From NCBI GenBank assembly GCA_017307505.1, contig JAFKEE010000041.1:62001-126000 (forward strand): a stretch of DNA of 64,000 nt, in the 5' to 3' direction. The notes under the pieces were generated by a model, which had not been told where the DNA came from, ran no database searches, and saw only the letters and a list, made by a program, of their open reading frames with translations. This DNA comes from Acidobacteriota bacterium. Its GTDB lineage: Bacteria; Acidobacteriota; Terriglobia; Bryobacterales; Bryobacteraceae. Positions 14,985 to 24,394 of this stretch are shown one piece after another; positions within the stretch are counted from its first letter, which is position 1, and each line of letters opens with the position of its first letter. Both the position numbers and the translations under genes were made by a program.

Positions 14985-17627
14985 CTACTCAGCCCGGAGC
15001 GCGCGTACCGGATCGATGGACGCAGCCCGGCGGGCCGGCAGGTACGCCGCTACGGCCGCCGTCAAGGCCAGGACGAGACAAGCTGCCGTCAGGAGAACCG
15101 GGCTTGCCGGCGAAACTCCGAACAGGAGCTGGCTGATCAGGCGGCCGGCGACAAGGGCCCCGGCGAGCCCCAGCACAAGGCCGATCAGCACCAGGCGCGC
15201 CGCACGGCCGAGGACTAGACCCAGCACCTCGTGACGGCCGGCGCCCAGCGCGATGCGCACGCCGAACTCACGGGTCCGGCGGACCACGGAATAGGCGAGG
15301 ACTCCGTAGAGTCCCACCACGGTGAGCAGAAGCGCGATGCCGGCGAAACCGCCCAATAGGTAGACCGGGACCCGGGCCTGCGCGAAGCCTTTGGTCAGGA
15401 TCGTGTCAAGCGTCACGACATCGAAGACGGGTAGTTGCTTGTCGAGCGAGGCGATAGTGCGCCGGATTTCGGGCTCCAACGCGCCTGGCGCCGAGGCTGT
15501 CCGCACCACCGCTGAGGCGCAGCACCAGCTGAGCTGCTTGTAGGGGAAGTAGTAGATCGGCTCGGCCCGCGGATTCAGCGTCGATTGTCGGGCATTGCCG
15601 ACGATGCCCACAATCTGGCGCTGTTTCTTGTCCCGCGCGCCGGAGGTGGCGCCGGGTTCGATCCATTTTCCGACGGCGTCCTCGCCCGGGAAGAAACGTT
15701 CAGCGAACGCCTTGTTGACGATCAGCACAAAAGGCGCGTTCTCGTCGTCCCGCTCTGAGAAGAAGCGGCCGCGCAGCAAAGGCGCTCCGATGGCTTTAAA
15801 GTAGTCCGGAGTGACGATGGCCATGTCGGAAGACGGGCGCTCCGAGGGGGCGGCCGGCCGCTCCAGGATGTTGAAGGAGATCCGCATCTGGCTGCCGGTG
15901 AGAGGTAGAGGCATGGCCAGGGCGGCCGCCTCGACGCCGGGCAGGGTAGAGAGCCGGTCGAGCATCTCGGCATGGAAGCTCAGCTGCCGCTGTTTGGGGT
16001 ACGACTTGCCGGGCAGGTCGACGTTGAAACTCAGCACCCGTTCGGGTTGCAGGCCCAGATCCCGGTGCAGCAGTTGGACAAAGCTGGCGATTAACAGGCA
16101 CGCCGCGCTCAACAGCACCAGACCCATGGCGATCTGGCCGATGCAGAGCGCGCCGCGTAAGCCGTCGGCATTGTCGGTGACGCTGCGGCCGCCCTCCCTC
16201 AAGCCTTCCTGGAAGTCAGCTTTGGCCACACGAACGGCAGGCGCCAGGCCGAACAGGACGCTGGTCAGGATGGCCAGCGCGGCAGAAAAGCCGAGGACCC
16301 GCGCGTCGATGCTGGTCTCCTGGATCCGGGGAATGGCGTCGCCAATGAGCGGGAGCAGGAACTGGGAGGTCCACATGGCGGCGAGAATCCCTAGGCCGCA
16401 TCCGATGAACGAGAGCGTGAGGCTTTCGGTAACGAGTTGCCGCACGATGCGGCCCTGGCCCGCTCCAATGGCCGCCCGCAAGGCGAATTCGCGATAGCGC
16501 TCAGAGGTACGCGCCAGCAGGAGGTTGGCAATGTTCGCACAGGCGATCAGCAGCACCAGGCCCACCGCGCCCAGCAGCATCAGGAGCGGAGCCTTGGCTT
16601 CGCCCGCCAATGCCTCCCCCGCCGGCAGTACCCTCGTCCGCGAGATGTTCTTGTTCGAATCCGGGTAGGTGCGCGCCAGGGCCGCGGCGACCACGTCCAA
16701 TTGGGCCTGCGCCTGCGTCATCGAGACACCCGGCTTGAGACGAGCCAGCAGGGAGAGCATGCGGGCGCCGCGCTGCTTGGTGACCGGCGTGATGGTGGAG
16801 GAATCGGCGTCGCGGCCCAGTGTCAGCCAGAGGCGGACGGAACGGTCGCCGGGCGGGAAGGAGAAACCCGGTGGAGCGATGCCCACCACTGTGTGCGGCA
16901 TGCTGTCGATGGTCACACTCCGCCCGACGAGGGACGGGTCGCCGCCGAACTCTTCACGCCAGATCTCACTGCTCAGCACGACGGCCCGCTGGCCGGATTC
17001 CTCCTCCTGGGGCAGAAAACCGCGTCCCAGCGCGGGCTGAATGCCCGCCATCGGAAAGAGATCCCACGAGACGATCTGCGCCCGTACATGGATGGGTTGC
17101 GACGCGCCATTTAACGTAGCATCGGTCGACCGGAAGCTGACCAGGTGTTCGAAGACTCTGTTCTCTTTCCGTAAGTCAAAGAAGTTGGGGTAGGAGAGAT
17201 CGGAGAGTTGCTTGGGATCGCGGTCATGGATCGAGGCGACGAAAGCGACGCGATCCGGCTCGGCGAAAGGTAGAGGCCGCAGGACCACCGCGTTCACCAC
17301 ACTAAAGACGACGGTATTGGCGCCGATGCCCAGGGCGAGCGTCAGGACGCAAGCGGTGGTGAACGACGGCGATTTCCGCAACTGGCGAAGGGCGAAGCGG
17401 ACGTCGGTCAGGAAGTCCTCCACGGCGGTCCACCGCCACACCTCGCGGCCCTGCTCCTCGAGACGAACCGCATTTCCGAAGGCCCGCCGCGCCGCCAGTT
17501 CGGCCTCTTTCCGGGAGAGGCCTTCCGACATGAGTCCGTCGACCTTCTCCTCCATGTGCTGGCGGATCTCCTCCGCCAGGTCCCTGTCGAGCTGCCGCCG
17601 TGAGAAAAGCTGCTGAATCCAGTTCAT
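14985..17627 (-). CDS. ADOP-type ABC transporter permease (MacB_PCD/FtsX, duplicated)
   Basis: An 880-residue inner-membrane protein of the acidobacterial duplicated orphan permease group. It begins with the ADOP N-terminal cytosolic helix (RRQLDRDLAEEIRQHMEEK and GLSRKEAELAARRAFGN). Then come two MacB-type units, each with a TM helix, a large periplasmic domain and FtsX helices. The first unit holds LTLALGIGANTVVFSVVNAV and the LLLIACANIANLLLARTSER hallmark; the second ends with GEFGVRIALGAG-like and DPVRALRAE. There is no ATPase gene beside it, which is normal for ADOP genes. The PadR gene overlaps its start by 4 nt, so expression is coupled. The transported substrate is unknown. Confidence 0.9.
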   Translation of the reverse strand: MNWIQQLFSRRQLDRDLAEEIRQHMEEKVDGLMSEGLSRKEAELAARRAFGNAVRLEEQGREVWRWTAVEDFLTDVRFALRQLRKSPSFTTACVLTLALGIGANTVVFSVVNAVVLRPLPFAEPDRVAFVASIHDRDPKQLSDLSYPNFFDLRKENRVFEHLVSFRSTDATLNGASQPIHVRAQIVSWDLFPMAGIQPALGRGFLPQEEESGQRAVVLSSEIWREEFGGDPSLVGRSVTIDSMPHTVVGIAPPGFSFPPGDRSVRLWLTLGRDADSSTITPVTKQRGARMLSLLARLKPGVSMTQAQAQLDVVAAALARTYPDSNKNISRTRVLPAGEALAGEAKAPLLMLLGAVGLVLLIACANIANLLLARTSERYREFALRAAIGAGQGRIVRQLVTESLTLSFIGCGLGILAAMWTSQFLLPLIGDAIPRIQETSIDARVLGFSAALAILTSVLFGLAPAVRVAKADFQEGLREGGRSVTDNADGLRGALCIGQIAMGLVLLSAACLLIASFVQLLHRDLGLQPERVLSFNVDLPGKSYPKQRQLSFHAEMLDRLSTLPGVEAAALAMPLPLTGSQMRISFNILERPAAPSERPSSDMAIVTPDYFKAIGAPLLRGRFFSERDDENAPFVLIVNKAFAERFFPGEDAVGKWIEPGATSGARDKKQRQIVGIVGNARQSTLNPRAEPIYYFPYKQLSWCCASAVVRTASAPGALEPEIRRTIASLDKQLPVFDVVTLDTILTKGFAQARVPVYLLGGFAGIALLLTVVGLYGVLAYSVVRRTREFGVRIALGAGRHEVLGLVLGRAARLVLIGLVLGLAGALVAGRLISQLLFGVSPASPVLLTAACLVLALTAAVAAYLPARRAASIDPVRALRAE

Positions 17628-17965
17628 GGCTTCACCGGGGCGAGCACCAGGCGAATCCCTTCCAGCATCCGCTCAAAACTGCGGACCTCCTGTGCCAGGT
17701 GTTTTGAGCCTGCCTCCGAGATCTCGTAAATCCGAACCCGGCGGCCTGTGGAGGAAACGCCCCAGTTCGCCCGGACCAGTCCGCTCTTCAGCATCCTCTG
17801 CAGGGCAGGGTAGAGAGACCCCTCCTCCACCTGCAGCAGGTCGTTCGAATTCCGCTGGATGTGCTGGACCAAGGCGTAGCCATGCAGGGGCTGTCCGCTC
17901 AGGGTCTGGAGGATCATCATCTCCAGGGCCCCGGGGAAGAGGTCTTTGCGTTCGGTGTTCTTCAT
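17624..17965 (-). CDS. PadR-family transcriptional regulator
   Basis: A 113-residue winged-helix protein: GALEMMILQTLSGQPLHGYALVQHI (HTH), VEEGSLYPALQRMLKSGLV and RRVRIYEISEAGSKHL (wing), then a short dimer helix (FERMLEGIRLVL). The length fits the PadR subgroup that pairs with ADOP permeases. Its stop overlaps the permease start in ATGA fashion (17624-17627), so the two are co-transcribed and the regulator probably controls its own operon. A candidate promoter lies at 18003-18031. The effector is unknown. Confidence 0.93.
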   Translation of the reverse strand: MKNTERKDLFPGALEMMILQTLSGQPLHGYALVQHIQRNSNDLLQVEEGSLYPALQRMLKSGLVRANWGVSSTGRRVRIYEISEAGSKHLAQEVRSFERMLEGIRLVLAPVKP

Positions 17966-18699
17966 GCCCAGGCACCTGCCATACTGGTTTGCTCAAGGCC
18001 TAGAGTAAACAGGTATCCTGCTGCCCGTCAAGCGATTTCGGGGCCAGTTGCCGGATCGGCCCGTTTCCCGGCTCGGTAGGACACCTTAGAGAGGCTGATG
18101 TAAATCACCGAGTTCCGTACATTCCATTCCGTTCAATTGTTTAGTACGGTCGCCGTGTTTTGTAAATTTCCGCATACAACAAGTGATCCAGGATTTGCTT
18201 GATCGTGGATTCTTGAGTGTAGATTGCGAAACAGGTCATTTCACCGGCTGGAGCAAAGTTGCGTCGCGATGGTGGTGGGGCTTTGGCGGAATGACAAGGA
18301 GAAGGCCGCGGTGTGGTGGCCTAATCTGACCTCCAAGATACTGGATAGCCGGCCTCAACAATCGTTCTAGAAGGCTGCTGATAACAGTAGGTTACGGATC
18401 TGGAATCGCCCTGCCACGCTATCGAAGCGGGTCTGTCAGGTCAGCGGAAACGGAGACTTCCGTCCAGCGCAGGTAAGCCTCAACTGAGGGGCCATTTCTG
18501 TCAGTTGAACTACATAGGACTTGACACCGCCGCAGGCCCGCGTGGCGGGAGATTCCATGATATGAACACATTACCAATCTTAAGGATGCTACACAAAGGG
18601 CCATCTAGTGTAGCCAATATGGGTTAACGATGTTAAGATGATAAGTAACAAGTCAAGACCGATAGTCCTGACTTCTGTCTCTTCAGGAGTCCCCATAAC
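17966..18699. other. Long gene-free region between padR and TonB receptor 1
   Basis: About 730 bp, visibly richer in A and T than its flanks in its right half. The left end should hold the padR promoter; the right end holds the receptor promoter and leader, with AGGAG at 18685-18689 before GTG 18700. Short open frames here have no ribosome site or coding character. I see no RNA gene that I can name. Confidence 0.5.
18003..18031 (-). promoter_or_regulatory. Candidate sigma-70 promoter of padR-ADOP
   Basis: On the minus strand TTGACG (18026-18031) is followed after 17 bp by TTACTC (18003-18008). The spacer holds AGGATACCT, an imperfect palindrome that could be part of a PadR site. The -10 is a poor match, so this is tentative. 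Confidence 0.35.
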
Positions 18700-21600
18700 G
18701 TGCCACGAAGACATGTAAGTCCTACCCGTTTTTTCACATTTGTTACAACTTTAGTTTTTGTTACATTGCTCACACAAGGAGCCTTGTTGGCTCAGGTCGC
18801 CGGTCGTCTCGGCGGCAGTGTGGTAGATTCCACCGGCGCAGCGGTCCCGAACGCCCAGGTGCGCGTCTTCCTGCCCGGCGGCAAGGAACCGGTGCTCGAA
18901 ACCACCACCAATGGCGCCGGCATCTTCTCTTTCATCGCAGTCCGACCCGAAACCTATGAAGTGGAAGTGAGTGCGAGCGGTTTCGCCTCTTCCCGCGCCA
19001 CCGCGGTGAAGGTGAATCCCATTCAGGAAACGAATCTTCCGCCCATTACCCTGGAAGTGAAGTCAACGCAGGTGACTGTCGAAGTCGCCGCCGTCATCCA
19101 GGGAGTGCAGACCGCCAACAGCGAGATCTCCTCCACCGTCACCTCCAGCCAGGTTCAGAACCTGCCCGTGCTGGATCGCCAGGTGAGCACGTTGTTCCTG
19201 ACCCAGCCGGGCGTCAGCTCCGGCCGCGGTGCCACTGTCGTCAACGGCATGCGCACCTCGTTCGCCAACGTCACCCTGGACGGCATCAATATCCAGGACA
19301 ACTTCATCCGTACCAACTCGCTGGACTACATCCCCACCAAGACCACCATCGACCAGATCGCGGAAATCACCATCGCCACCTCGAATGCCTCCACCACCAT
19401 CGGCGGCGGCGGCGCGCAGATGGTGCTCGTCACCCGCTCCGGATCCAACGAATGGCACGGGGCCGCTTACTGGTACAACCGCAACAGCGCCCTCTCGGCC
19501 AACGACTGGTTCAATAACCGCGCCGGTGTCGGCGTGCCGTTCCTGAACCTGAACCAGCCCGGCGCCTCCATTGGCGGCCGCATCATCCGCGACAAGCTGT
19601 TCTTCTACACCAACTACGAAGCCTACCGGCTGCGCCAGCAGTCCTCCACCCTGCGCACGACGCTGCTCAGCGATGCCCGCAACGGCATCTTCACCTATAA
19701 GGACACCAACGGCGTCACCCAGAAGGCCAATCTGTTGACGATGCGCGGCATCCAGATCGACCCGACCATCAAGGGCATGCTGGGCCAGTTGCCCGCCGCC
19801 AACAGCGTGGACGCCGGCGACGGCCTGAACACCGGTGGCTATCTGTTCAATGCCCGCTCGAACGAGGACCGCAATCACTTCATCTATAAGAGTGATTACT
19901 ACCTCTCGCCGAGGCACAACTTCACCGGTACCTACAACTACACCAGCGACAAGGTGGATCGTCCCGACCTCGGCGACTTCTACACCACGGTTCCCCCGGT
20001 CTACAACGACAACCACAATCACCTGCTCAGCGCCGCCTGGCGTTGGGTGGTGGCCCCCACGCTGACCAACGAACTGCGCGGCGGCTTCAACCTTGGCCCT
20101 GGCAACTTCAACGTCAGCAACGATTACTCGAAGTACCTGCTGGCCGGTCTGGCCTTCAGCAACCCGACGAACACTTTCCTCAAGCAGGGCCGTGACACGA
20201 ACACCTACACTCTGCAGGACAACGCGAGCTGGCTGAAGGGCAAGCACGAGATCGCCTTCGGCTTCCAGTCCCAGTACATCCGGACGTCGCCGTTCAACGA
20301 CGGCGGCATTCTGCCGCAGTACACCCTGGGCATCAGCACCGGCAACACCACGGGCCTGCTGGCCGCCGAGTTGCCCGGCATCCGCTCTTCCGACCTGAAC
20401 ACCGCCAATTCGTTGTACGCAACGCTCGGCGGCATCATCAGCCGGTATGATCAGACGTTCAACGTGACTGGCCGCGATTCCGGTTTCGTGAACGGCGCCA
20501 CCAACTTGCGCCGGTTTAGCTATGACACCTATGCGGGCTACATCAGTGACAAATGGCGCGTTCTGCCTCGCTTGACCCTCAACCTGGGTCTCCGTTACGA
20601 ATACTGGGCCCGGCTGAACGAGAAGGATTCTCTGTTCCTGCTGCCCACGCTCGTCAACAACGACGTTCGGGGCACCCTGCTGAATCCCAACGCTTCCTTC
20701 GATTTCGCGGGCAACAGCGTGGGCCGTCCTTATTACAACAAGGACCTCAACAACTTCGCGCCGAGCTTCGGCTTCGCCTACGACCTCACCGGCGAACAGA
20801 AGACTGTCGTCCGCGGCGGCTACAGCATCAGCTATGTGAACGACGACACCATCACGGCTGTCCGCAACAACATCAATACGAATACCGGCCTGGCCTCTAC
20901 GGTCACCAACACGAATGTCGTGGCGAACCTCGCCGGCGCGCCCTCCATTCCGGTGCCCCTCTATAAGGTGCCGCGCACCCAGGCGGACAACTACGCGCTC
21001 AGCACCTCCGCCGCGCTCGGTATGCCCGACCCGAATCTGCGCACACCCTACGTGCAGCAGTACACCCTCGGCATCCAGCATGAACTCAAGGGCACGGTCA
21101 TCGAAGCCCGTTACCTCGGAAACCATGGCGTCAAGTTGTTCCGCGCCTACGACTACAATCAGGTACAGATTGGCCCCAACGGTTTCCTGGACGACTTCAA
21201 ACGCGCCCAGGCGAACGGCTTCGCGGCCCTCTCCGCCACTGGCAAGTTTGACCCCCGCTACAGCGCGGCCATTCCCGGCAGCCAGCAGCTTCCGTTCTTC
21301 AATCAGTTGCCCAGCGGCGGCCTGCTCACCAACTCCACCGTTCTGGCCTACATCCGGCAGGGCGAGCCTGGCACCCTGGCGGAAATCTATCAGACCAACG
21401 GACTGAACGGTCCCTTCAGCTTCTTCCGGAACCCGAACGCGCTCGGTGCAAACGTCATCGCGAACGCATCGAACTCCACCTACAATGCAGCCCAGGTGGA
21501 CGTCCGCCGCCGCATCAGCCGTGGCCTCCAGGTCCAGGGCAACTACACCTTCTCGAAGGTGATGAGCGACACCACCGGCGACGGCCAGACCCGTTTCGAA

Positions 21601-22305
21601 TCCTTCCTGGATGAGAACAACGGCAAGCTGGAGCGCGCCCGTGCGCCCTTCGACATCACGCATGTCATCAAAGGCAACTTCTACTACGAGCTGCCCTTCG
21701 GCGCCGGCAAGGCCTTCAGCGGCAGCCACCTGATGAACCAGATCTTCGGCGGATGGTCGCTGAGCGGCATTATGACCTACCAGTCAGGTACGCCGTTCTC
21801 GATCTTCTCGAATCGCGGCACCCTCAACCGTGGAGCCCGTTCCACCGGCACCAACACAGCCAGCATCGCCGGCCTCTCCAAGGACCAGTTGGATTCCTCG
21901 GTGGGCGGTCTGTTCATGAACGGCAACGGCCCCTTCTTCCTGTCGCCCTCGCTCATCGGTCCCGATGGCCGCGGTGTGAACAGCGACGGGTCGGGTACCT
22001 ACGCCGGCCAGATCTTCTACAACCCGGCCGCCGGTACGCTCGGCAATCTCCAGCGCCGCATGTTCTCCGGCCCCTGGTTCTTCAACTTCGACGCCTCCGT
22101 CGCCAAGCGCGTGGTCTTCGCCGAACGGCACTCCGTGGACATCCGCATGGACGTCTACAACCTGCCCAACCACCCGGCGTTCTACGCTGGCAACGAGACC
22201 AGCAGCACGACTCGCTTCAACATCAACCAGACGACCTTCGGACGCATCTCCTCCACGCTGAATGCGGCCCGCATCGTCCAGTTCGGTATGTACTACCGCT
22301 TCTAG
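18700..22305 (+). CDS. TonB-dependent receptor, Oar-like with carboxypeptidase-regulatory N-terminus (receptor 1)
   Basis: A 1201-residue outer-membrane protein from GTG 18700, preceded by AGGAGT. It has a signal peptide (cut near LLAQ, residue 32). A carboxypeptidase D regulatory-like beta-sandwich lies at about 36-115 (GRLGGSVVDSTGAAVPNAQVRV), a plug-like domain at about 125-250 (LPVLDRQVSTLFLTQPGV, VNGMRTSFANVTLDGINI), and a long beta-barrel ends with an aromatic C-terminus (FGMYYRF). In this phylum such receptors are thought to take up polymers or siderophore-like ligands; the ligand here is unknown. An intrinsic terminator follows 50 nt after the stop. No SusD gene or regulator is adjacent. 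Confidence 0.9.
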   Translation: MPRRHVSPTRFFTFVTTLVFVTLLTQGALLAQVAGRLGGSVVDSTGAAVPNAQVRVFLPGGKEPVLETTTNGAGIFSFIAVRPETYEVEVSASGFASSRATAVKVNPIQETNLPPITLEVKSTQVTVEVAAVIQGVQTANSEISSTVTSSQVQNLPVLDRQVSTLFLTQPGVSSGRGATVVNGMRTSFANVTLDGINIQDNFIRTNSLDYIPTKTTIDQIAEITIATSNASTTIGGGGAQMVLVTRSGSNEWHGAAYWYNRNSALSANDWFNNRAGVGVPFLNLNQPGASIGGRIIRDKLFFYTNYEAYRLRQQSSTLRTTLLSDARNGIFTYKDTNGVTQKANLLTMRGIQIDPTIKGMLGQLPAANSVDAGDGLNTGGYLFNARSNEDRNHFIYKSDYYLSPRHNFTGTYNYTSDKVDRPDLGDFYTTVPPVYNDNHNHLLSAAWRWVVAPTLTNELRGGFNLGPGNFNVSNDYSKYLLAGLAFSNPTNTFLKQGRDTNTYTLQDNASWLKGKHEIAFGFQSQYIRTSPFNDGGILPQYTLGISTGNTTGLLAAELPGIRSSDLNTANSLYATLGGIISRYDQTFNVTGRDSGFVNGATNLRRFSYDTYAGYISDKWRVLPRLTLNLGLRYEYWARLNEKDSLFLLPTLVNNDVRGTLLNPNASFDFAGNSVGRPYYNKDLNNFAPSFGFAYDLTGEQKTVVRGGYSISYVNDDTITAVRNNINTNTGLASTVTNTNVVANLAGAPSIPVPLYKVPRTQADNYALSTSAALGMPDPNLRTPYVQQYTLGIQHELKGTVIEARYLGNHGVKLFRAYDYNQVQIGPNGFLDDFKRAQANGFAALSATGKFDPRYSAAIPGSQQLPFFNQLPSGGLLTNSTVLAYIRQGEPGTLAEIYQTNGLNGPFSFFRNPNALGANVIANASNSTYNAAQVDVRRRISRGLQVQGNYTFSKVMSDTTGDGQTRFESFLDENNGKLERARAPFDITHVIKGNFYYELPFGAGKAFSGSHLMNQIFGGWSLSGIMTYQSGTPFSIFSNRGTLNRGARSTGTNTASIAGLSKDQLDSSVGGLFMNGNGPFFLSPSLIGPDGRGVNSDGSGTYAGQIFYNPAAGTLGNLQRRMFSGPWFFNFDASVAKRVVFAERHSVDIRMDVYNLPNHPAFYAGNETSSTTRFNINQTTFGRISSTLNAARIVQFGMYYRF

Positions 22306-22689
22306 TCCCGACGATCGCGCCGCGCACTCTCCCGCGCGGCGTCATCGCAAATAGCAAAGGCCGCCCCCAACCGGGGCGGCCTTTGTTGTCTCCAGCCAGG
22401 AATCTACAGCAGAACTCCACATGGAAACGAAACGAATGACGACGGCCGGGGTTTGGAATAGGCCACGGCCTGAACAAACTGGGCAGGCGTCATCGTTGTC
22501 CCCGGGAGTGATCAGGATAAAGTGGAATTGGACCATTTTGCTGGACACGACCAACCCCGCTCAGCCGGAATCATCGGCCAGCAGCAGCTCGGCGGCTTCC
22601 TATCCGGCGCACGTCATCGAAGTAACTCGTACCCGGGTTTCCAACGACTTCCGGCCCGTTGAACCATGCACTCCAGGAGATCTGCCCCT
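22306..22689. other. Intergenic region, receptor 1 to HEAT-like gene
   Basis: Apart from the terminator, about 300 bp hold no convincing gene. Short open frames on both strands cross 22420-22690 without ribosome sites. The stretch at 22520-22550 (AAGTGGAATTGGACC, then TTTGCTGGACACG) has the look of an insertion-sequence end, but no transposase reading frame or second end is present. AGGAGA at 22675-22680 is the ribosome site of the next gene. Confidence 0.35.
22356..22384 (+). terminator. Intrinsic terminator after TonB receptor 1
   Basis: A perfect 12-bp stem, AAAGGCCGCCCC (22356-22367) with GGGGCGGCCTTT (22373-22384), loop CAACC. The A-rich 5' arm and T-rich 3' arm give a hairpin that could work on both strands. 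Only a short T run follows (TTTGTTG). Confidence 0.8.
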
Positions 22690-23493
22690 ATGAAGCTCGG
22701 GTTGTTTCTTGTCGGCCTGATGGCGGTCACGATTCCCTGCTGCGCGCAACGCGAACGGATCAGTTCCATGCTCAACTCCATGGAACACGGCGGACCTGTG
22801 CCAAGCGAAAAGGTATTCCGGGCCACGGTTGATGAGAACTACGTCAAGAGCCTACCTTCGGACCTGGTGGAGCAGTTCCTGCGTCCCGCCGGTAGACTTT
22901 TGAGCGACCCGCGGCCGGAAGCTCGGCAATATGCCCTGACGTGTTTTCTCCCGGTCGTCTTGCGGCCCTCCCGTGACAGCGAAGCCCTCTTGGAACCGCA
23001 TGTGCCTGCGCTCCTCATGATCTTGAATAATCGCGCGGACCCGCTCAGGGAGATGGCTAAGGGAATCTTGAGCTACTCTCAGCCAAGAATCTCCAGCAAG
23101 ACAATTGAGTACCTGAAAGCCCACCTCGCCGATCAGGAGAACGATACAAGAGATACAGGCTGGATGGCATGGATGCTGCTGGACACTCGAAACGACACCC
23201 TGGCTCAGGATGTCATTGCGTTCGTACGGAAGCAGGACAATCCCGAAGTCATAGCGGAAGTCCTGAGGTGCATCCGGGTGCGCCAGATCCCGAGGACCGC
23301 CGATGTCCTCTCGTTAATCAGCTACGGGCTCGATAGCCCGGCTGAGTGGACGCGCCGAAGGGCCGTGGAGGCAGTCGCTACTCTGCCTTTCGTGGAGAGA
23401 TCTCCTTTTCTGGCGCAGTTGAAACGCCTGGCTACCGACCCGAAGGAGACCCCCGAAAACCGGAGCGCTGCTGCGAACGTGCTGAAGAAATGA
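22690..23493 (+). CDS. Secreted HEAT-repeat-like protein
   Basis: 267 residues from ATG 22690, chosen because AGGAGA lies 9 nt upstream and the translation then opens with signal peptide MKLGLFLVGLMAVTIPCCAQ. A Cys next to the cleavage region raises the possibility of a lipoprotein, but no clean lipobox is visible. The body is all-helical with HEAT-like pairs (LLSDPRPEARQYALTCFLPVVL, LLEPHVPALLMILNNRADPLREMA, NPEVIAEVLRCIRV, AEWTRRRAVEAVATLPF). Such proteins are scaffolds; no partner is apparent. It is flanked by long gene-free DNA on both sides. Confidence 0.65.
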   Translation: MKLGLFLVGLMAVTIPCCAQRERISSMLNSMEHGGPVPSEKVFRATVDENYVKSLPSDLVEQFLRPAGRLLSDPRPEARQYALTCFLPVVLRPSRDSEALLEPHVPALLMILNNRADPLREMAKGILSYSQPRISSKTIEYLKAHLADQENDTRDTGWMAWMLLDTRNDTLAQDVIAFVRKQDNPEVIAEVLRCIRVRQIPRTADVLSLISYGLDSPAEWTRRRAVEAVATLPFVERSPFLAQLKRLATDPKETPENRSAAANVLKK

Positions 23494-23822
23494 CGTAAGG
23501 ACTCGTCGGGTAGGAGTCCGAGTTCCCGTCCCGGCTTCGCGTGGTCTCAGTGGGCGCGACACCTTTCTGAGAGAATCTTCAGCCGCACGAATCCAGCCGC
23601 CTCAAACCCACTTCTCCACCAATCCAGCATTAAGCCGTTTTCATTCACCGTCGATTTGGATATTTATCTGTCTTGGCTGCAATCAGTTGCAATCCAGGCG
23701 TCCAGAAACAAACGGACATGCGGCTATACTCTTCACGCTGGACACGGCGCACTGCCCGCATCCAGCTGATCTTTGATTCTTGAACCTCCACACCCCTGCG
23801 GGAGCAGTCTCCCTGTTTGTAG

Positions 23823-23889
23823 TGGAAGTCCCGCGAGCCGCGCGGCAGGGGTCTGCGAGCCCGTGGCTCGTTCCTGCCGTGGGCTTCCA
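23823..23889. repeat. Nested inverted repeat, possible structured RNA or mobile-element remnant
   Basis: Three sets of arms nest around one loop: TGGAAG (23823-23828) with CTTCCA (23884-23889), CGGCAGG (23843-23849) with CCTGCCG (23873-23879), and CGAGCC (23856-23861) with GGCTCG (23865-23870), loop CGT. The structure is 67 nt long and is not followed by a T tract on either strand, so it is not a simple terminator. Confidence 0.6.
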
Positions 23890-23946
23890 ACCCTCCCGAT
23901 GCAACTGCTGGCCCGCCCGGCACCAACCCGTGGACGACACCCACAA

Positions 23947-24181
23947 TTCCAACGCTGTTGAGGGATCAAAGCCATTTCTTCTACCTGTGTTCTCCCCCTG
24001 CGATCGAAGTCAGAGGGTCGAAGATGGATCTGACGTCATTCAGCCCGCGGCATGTCCTTTCCAACGCTGTTGAGGGATCAAAGCCATTTCTTCCCCTCGC
24101 CTTCTCCTCGCGGGCGATGGAAAAGCCCCTCGGACACGGCTCGCGCAATCCTCCATTTTTGAGGGATCAAAGCCATTTCTT
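23947..24181. repeat. Three-copy direct repeat, intergenic
   Basis: Copies 1 (23947-23981) and 2 (24059-24093) are identical over 35 nt, containing TTGAGGGATCAAAGCCATTT. Copy 3 keeps the right-hand 23 nt (24159-24181) with a degenerate left part. Start-to-start distances of the shared core are 112 and 89 nt. DNA downstream of each copy is also loosely alike (CTCC...GCGAT near +20), so the true unit is longer than 35 nt. There are no cas genes and the gaps are too long and uneven for a normal CRISPR array. Confidence 0.8.
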
Positions 24182-24394
24182 TCCGTTCTCATCGCCCATG
24201 AGATTATCCCGGGCGATTCCGCAAAAACCCCACCGCTACAATCTGGCGTAAAACATCAAGGGCAATTTGCAGGGCGCCGCGAGGCGGTCGACGATTTCAA
24301 AATAAATCGTACGCCTCGAATCAAGCACTTAGCGGGTATCTCTTCGAAAACGCTTTTTCCGCTCCAGGACACTTTCTCGCGAAGGAGATTTCGC

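Larger units (their letters stand above)
23494..24394. other. Gene-poor region with hairpin and direct repeats
   Basis: About 900 bp without a credible gene. It holds a nested inverted repeat (23823-23889) and three copies of a direct repeat (23947-24181), each listed separately. Short open frames run through the repeats but change frame between copies. The right end carries GAAGGAGA (24381-24388), the ribosome site of the next gene. Confidence 0.55.

Noticed and set aside
18419-18604. 61-codon minus-strand open frame before receptor 1
   Set aside because: No ribosome site, AT-rich non-coding surroundings, no similarity.
19063-21729. Long minus-strand open frame (888 codons) opposite TonB receptor 1
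   Set aside because: Antisense shadow of a GC-rich coding gene; Val/Gly/Glu-rich composition, no ribosome site, no motif.
22520-22560. Insertion-sequence end
   Set aside because: The text resembles an IS terminus but there is no transposase, partner end or target duplication visible.
23947-24181. CRISPR array
   Set aside because: Only three copies, gaps of 77 nt and about 55 nt, third copy truncated, flanks partly similar, and no cas genes. Kept as a direct repeat.
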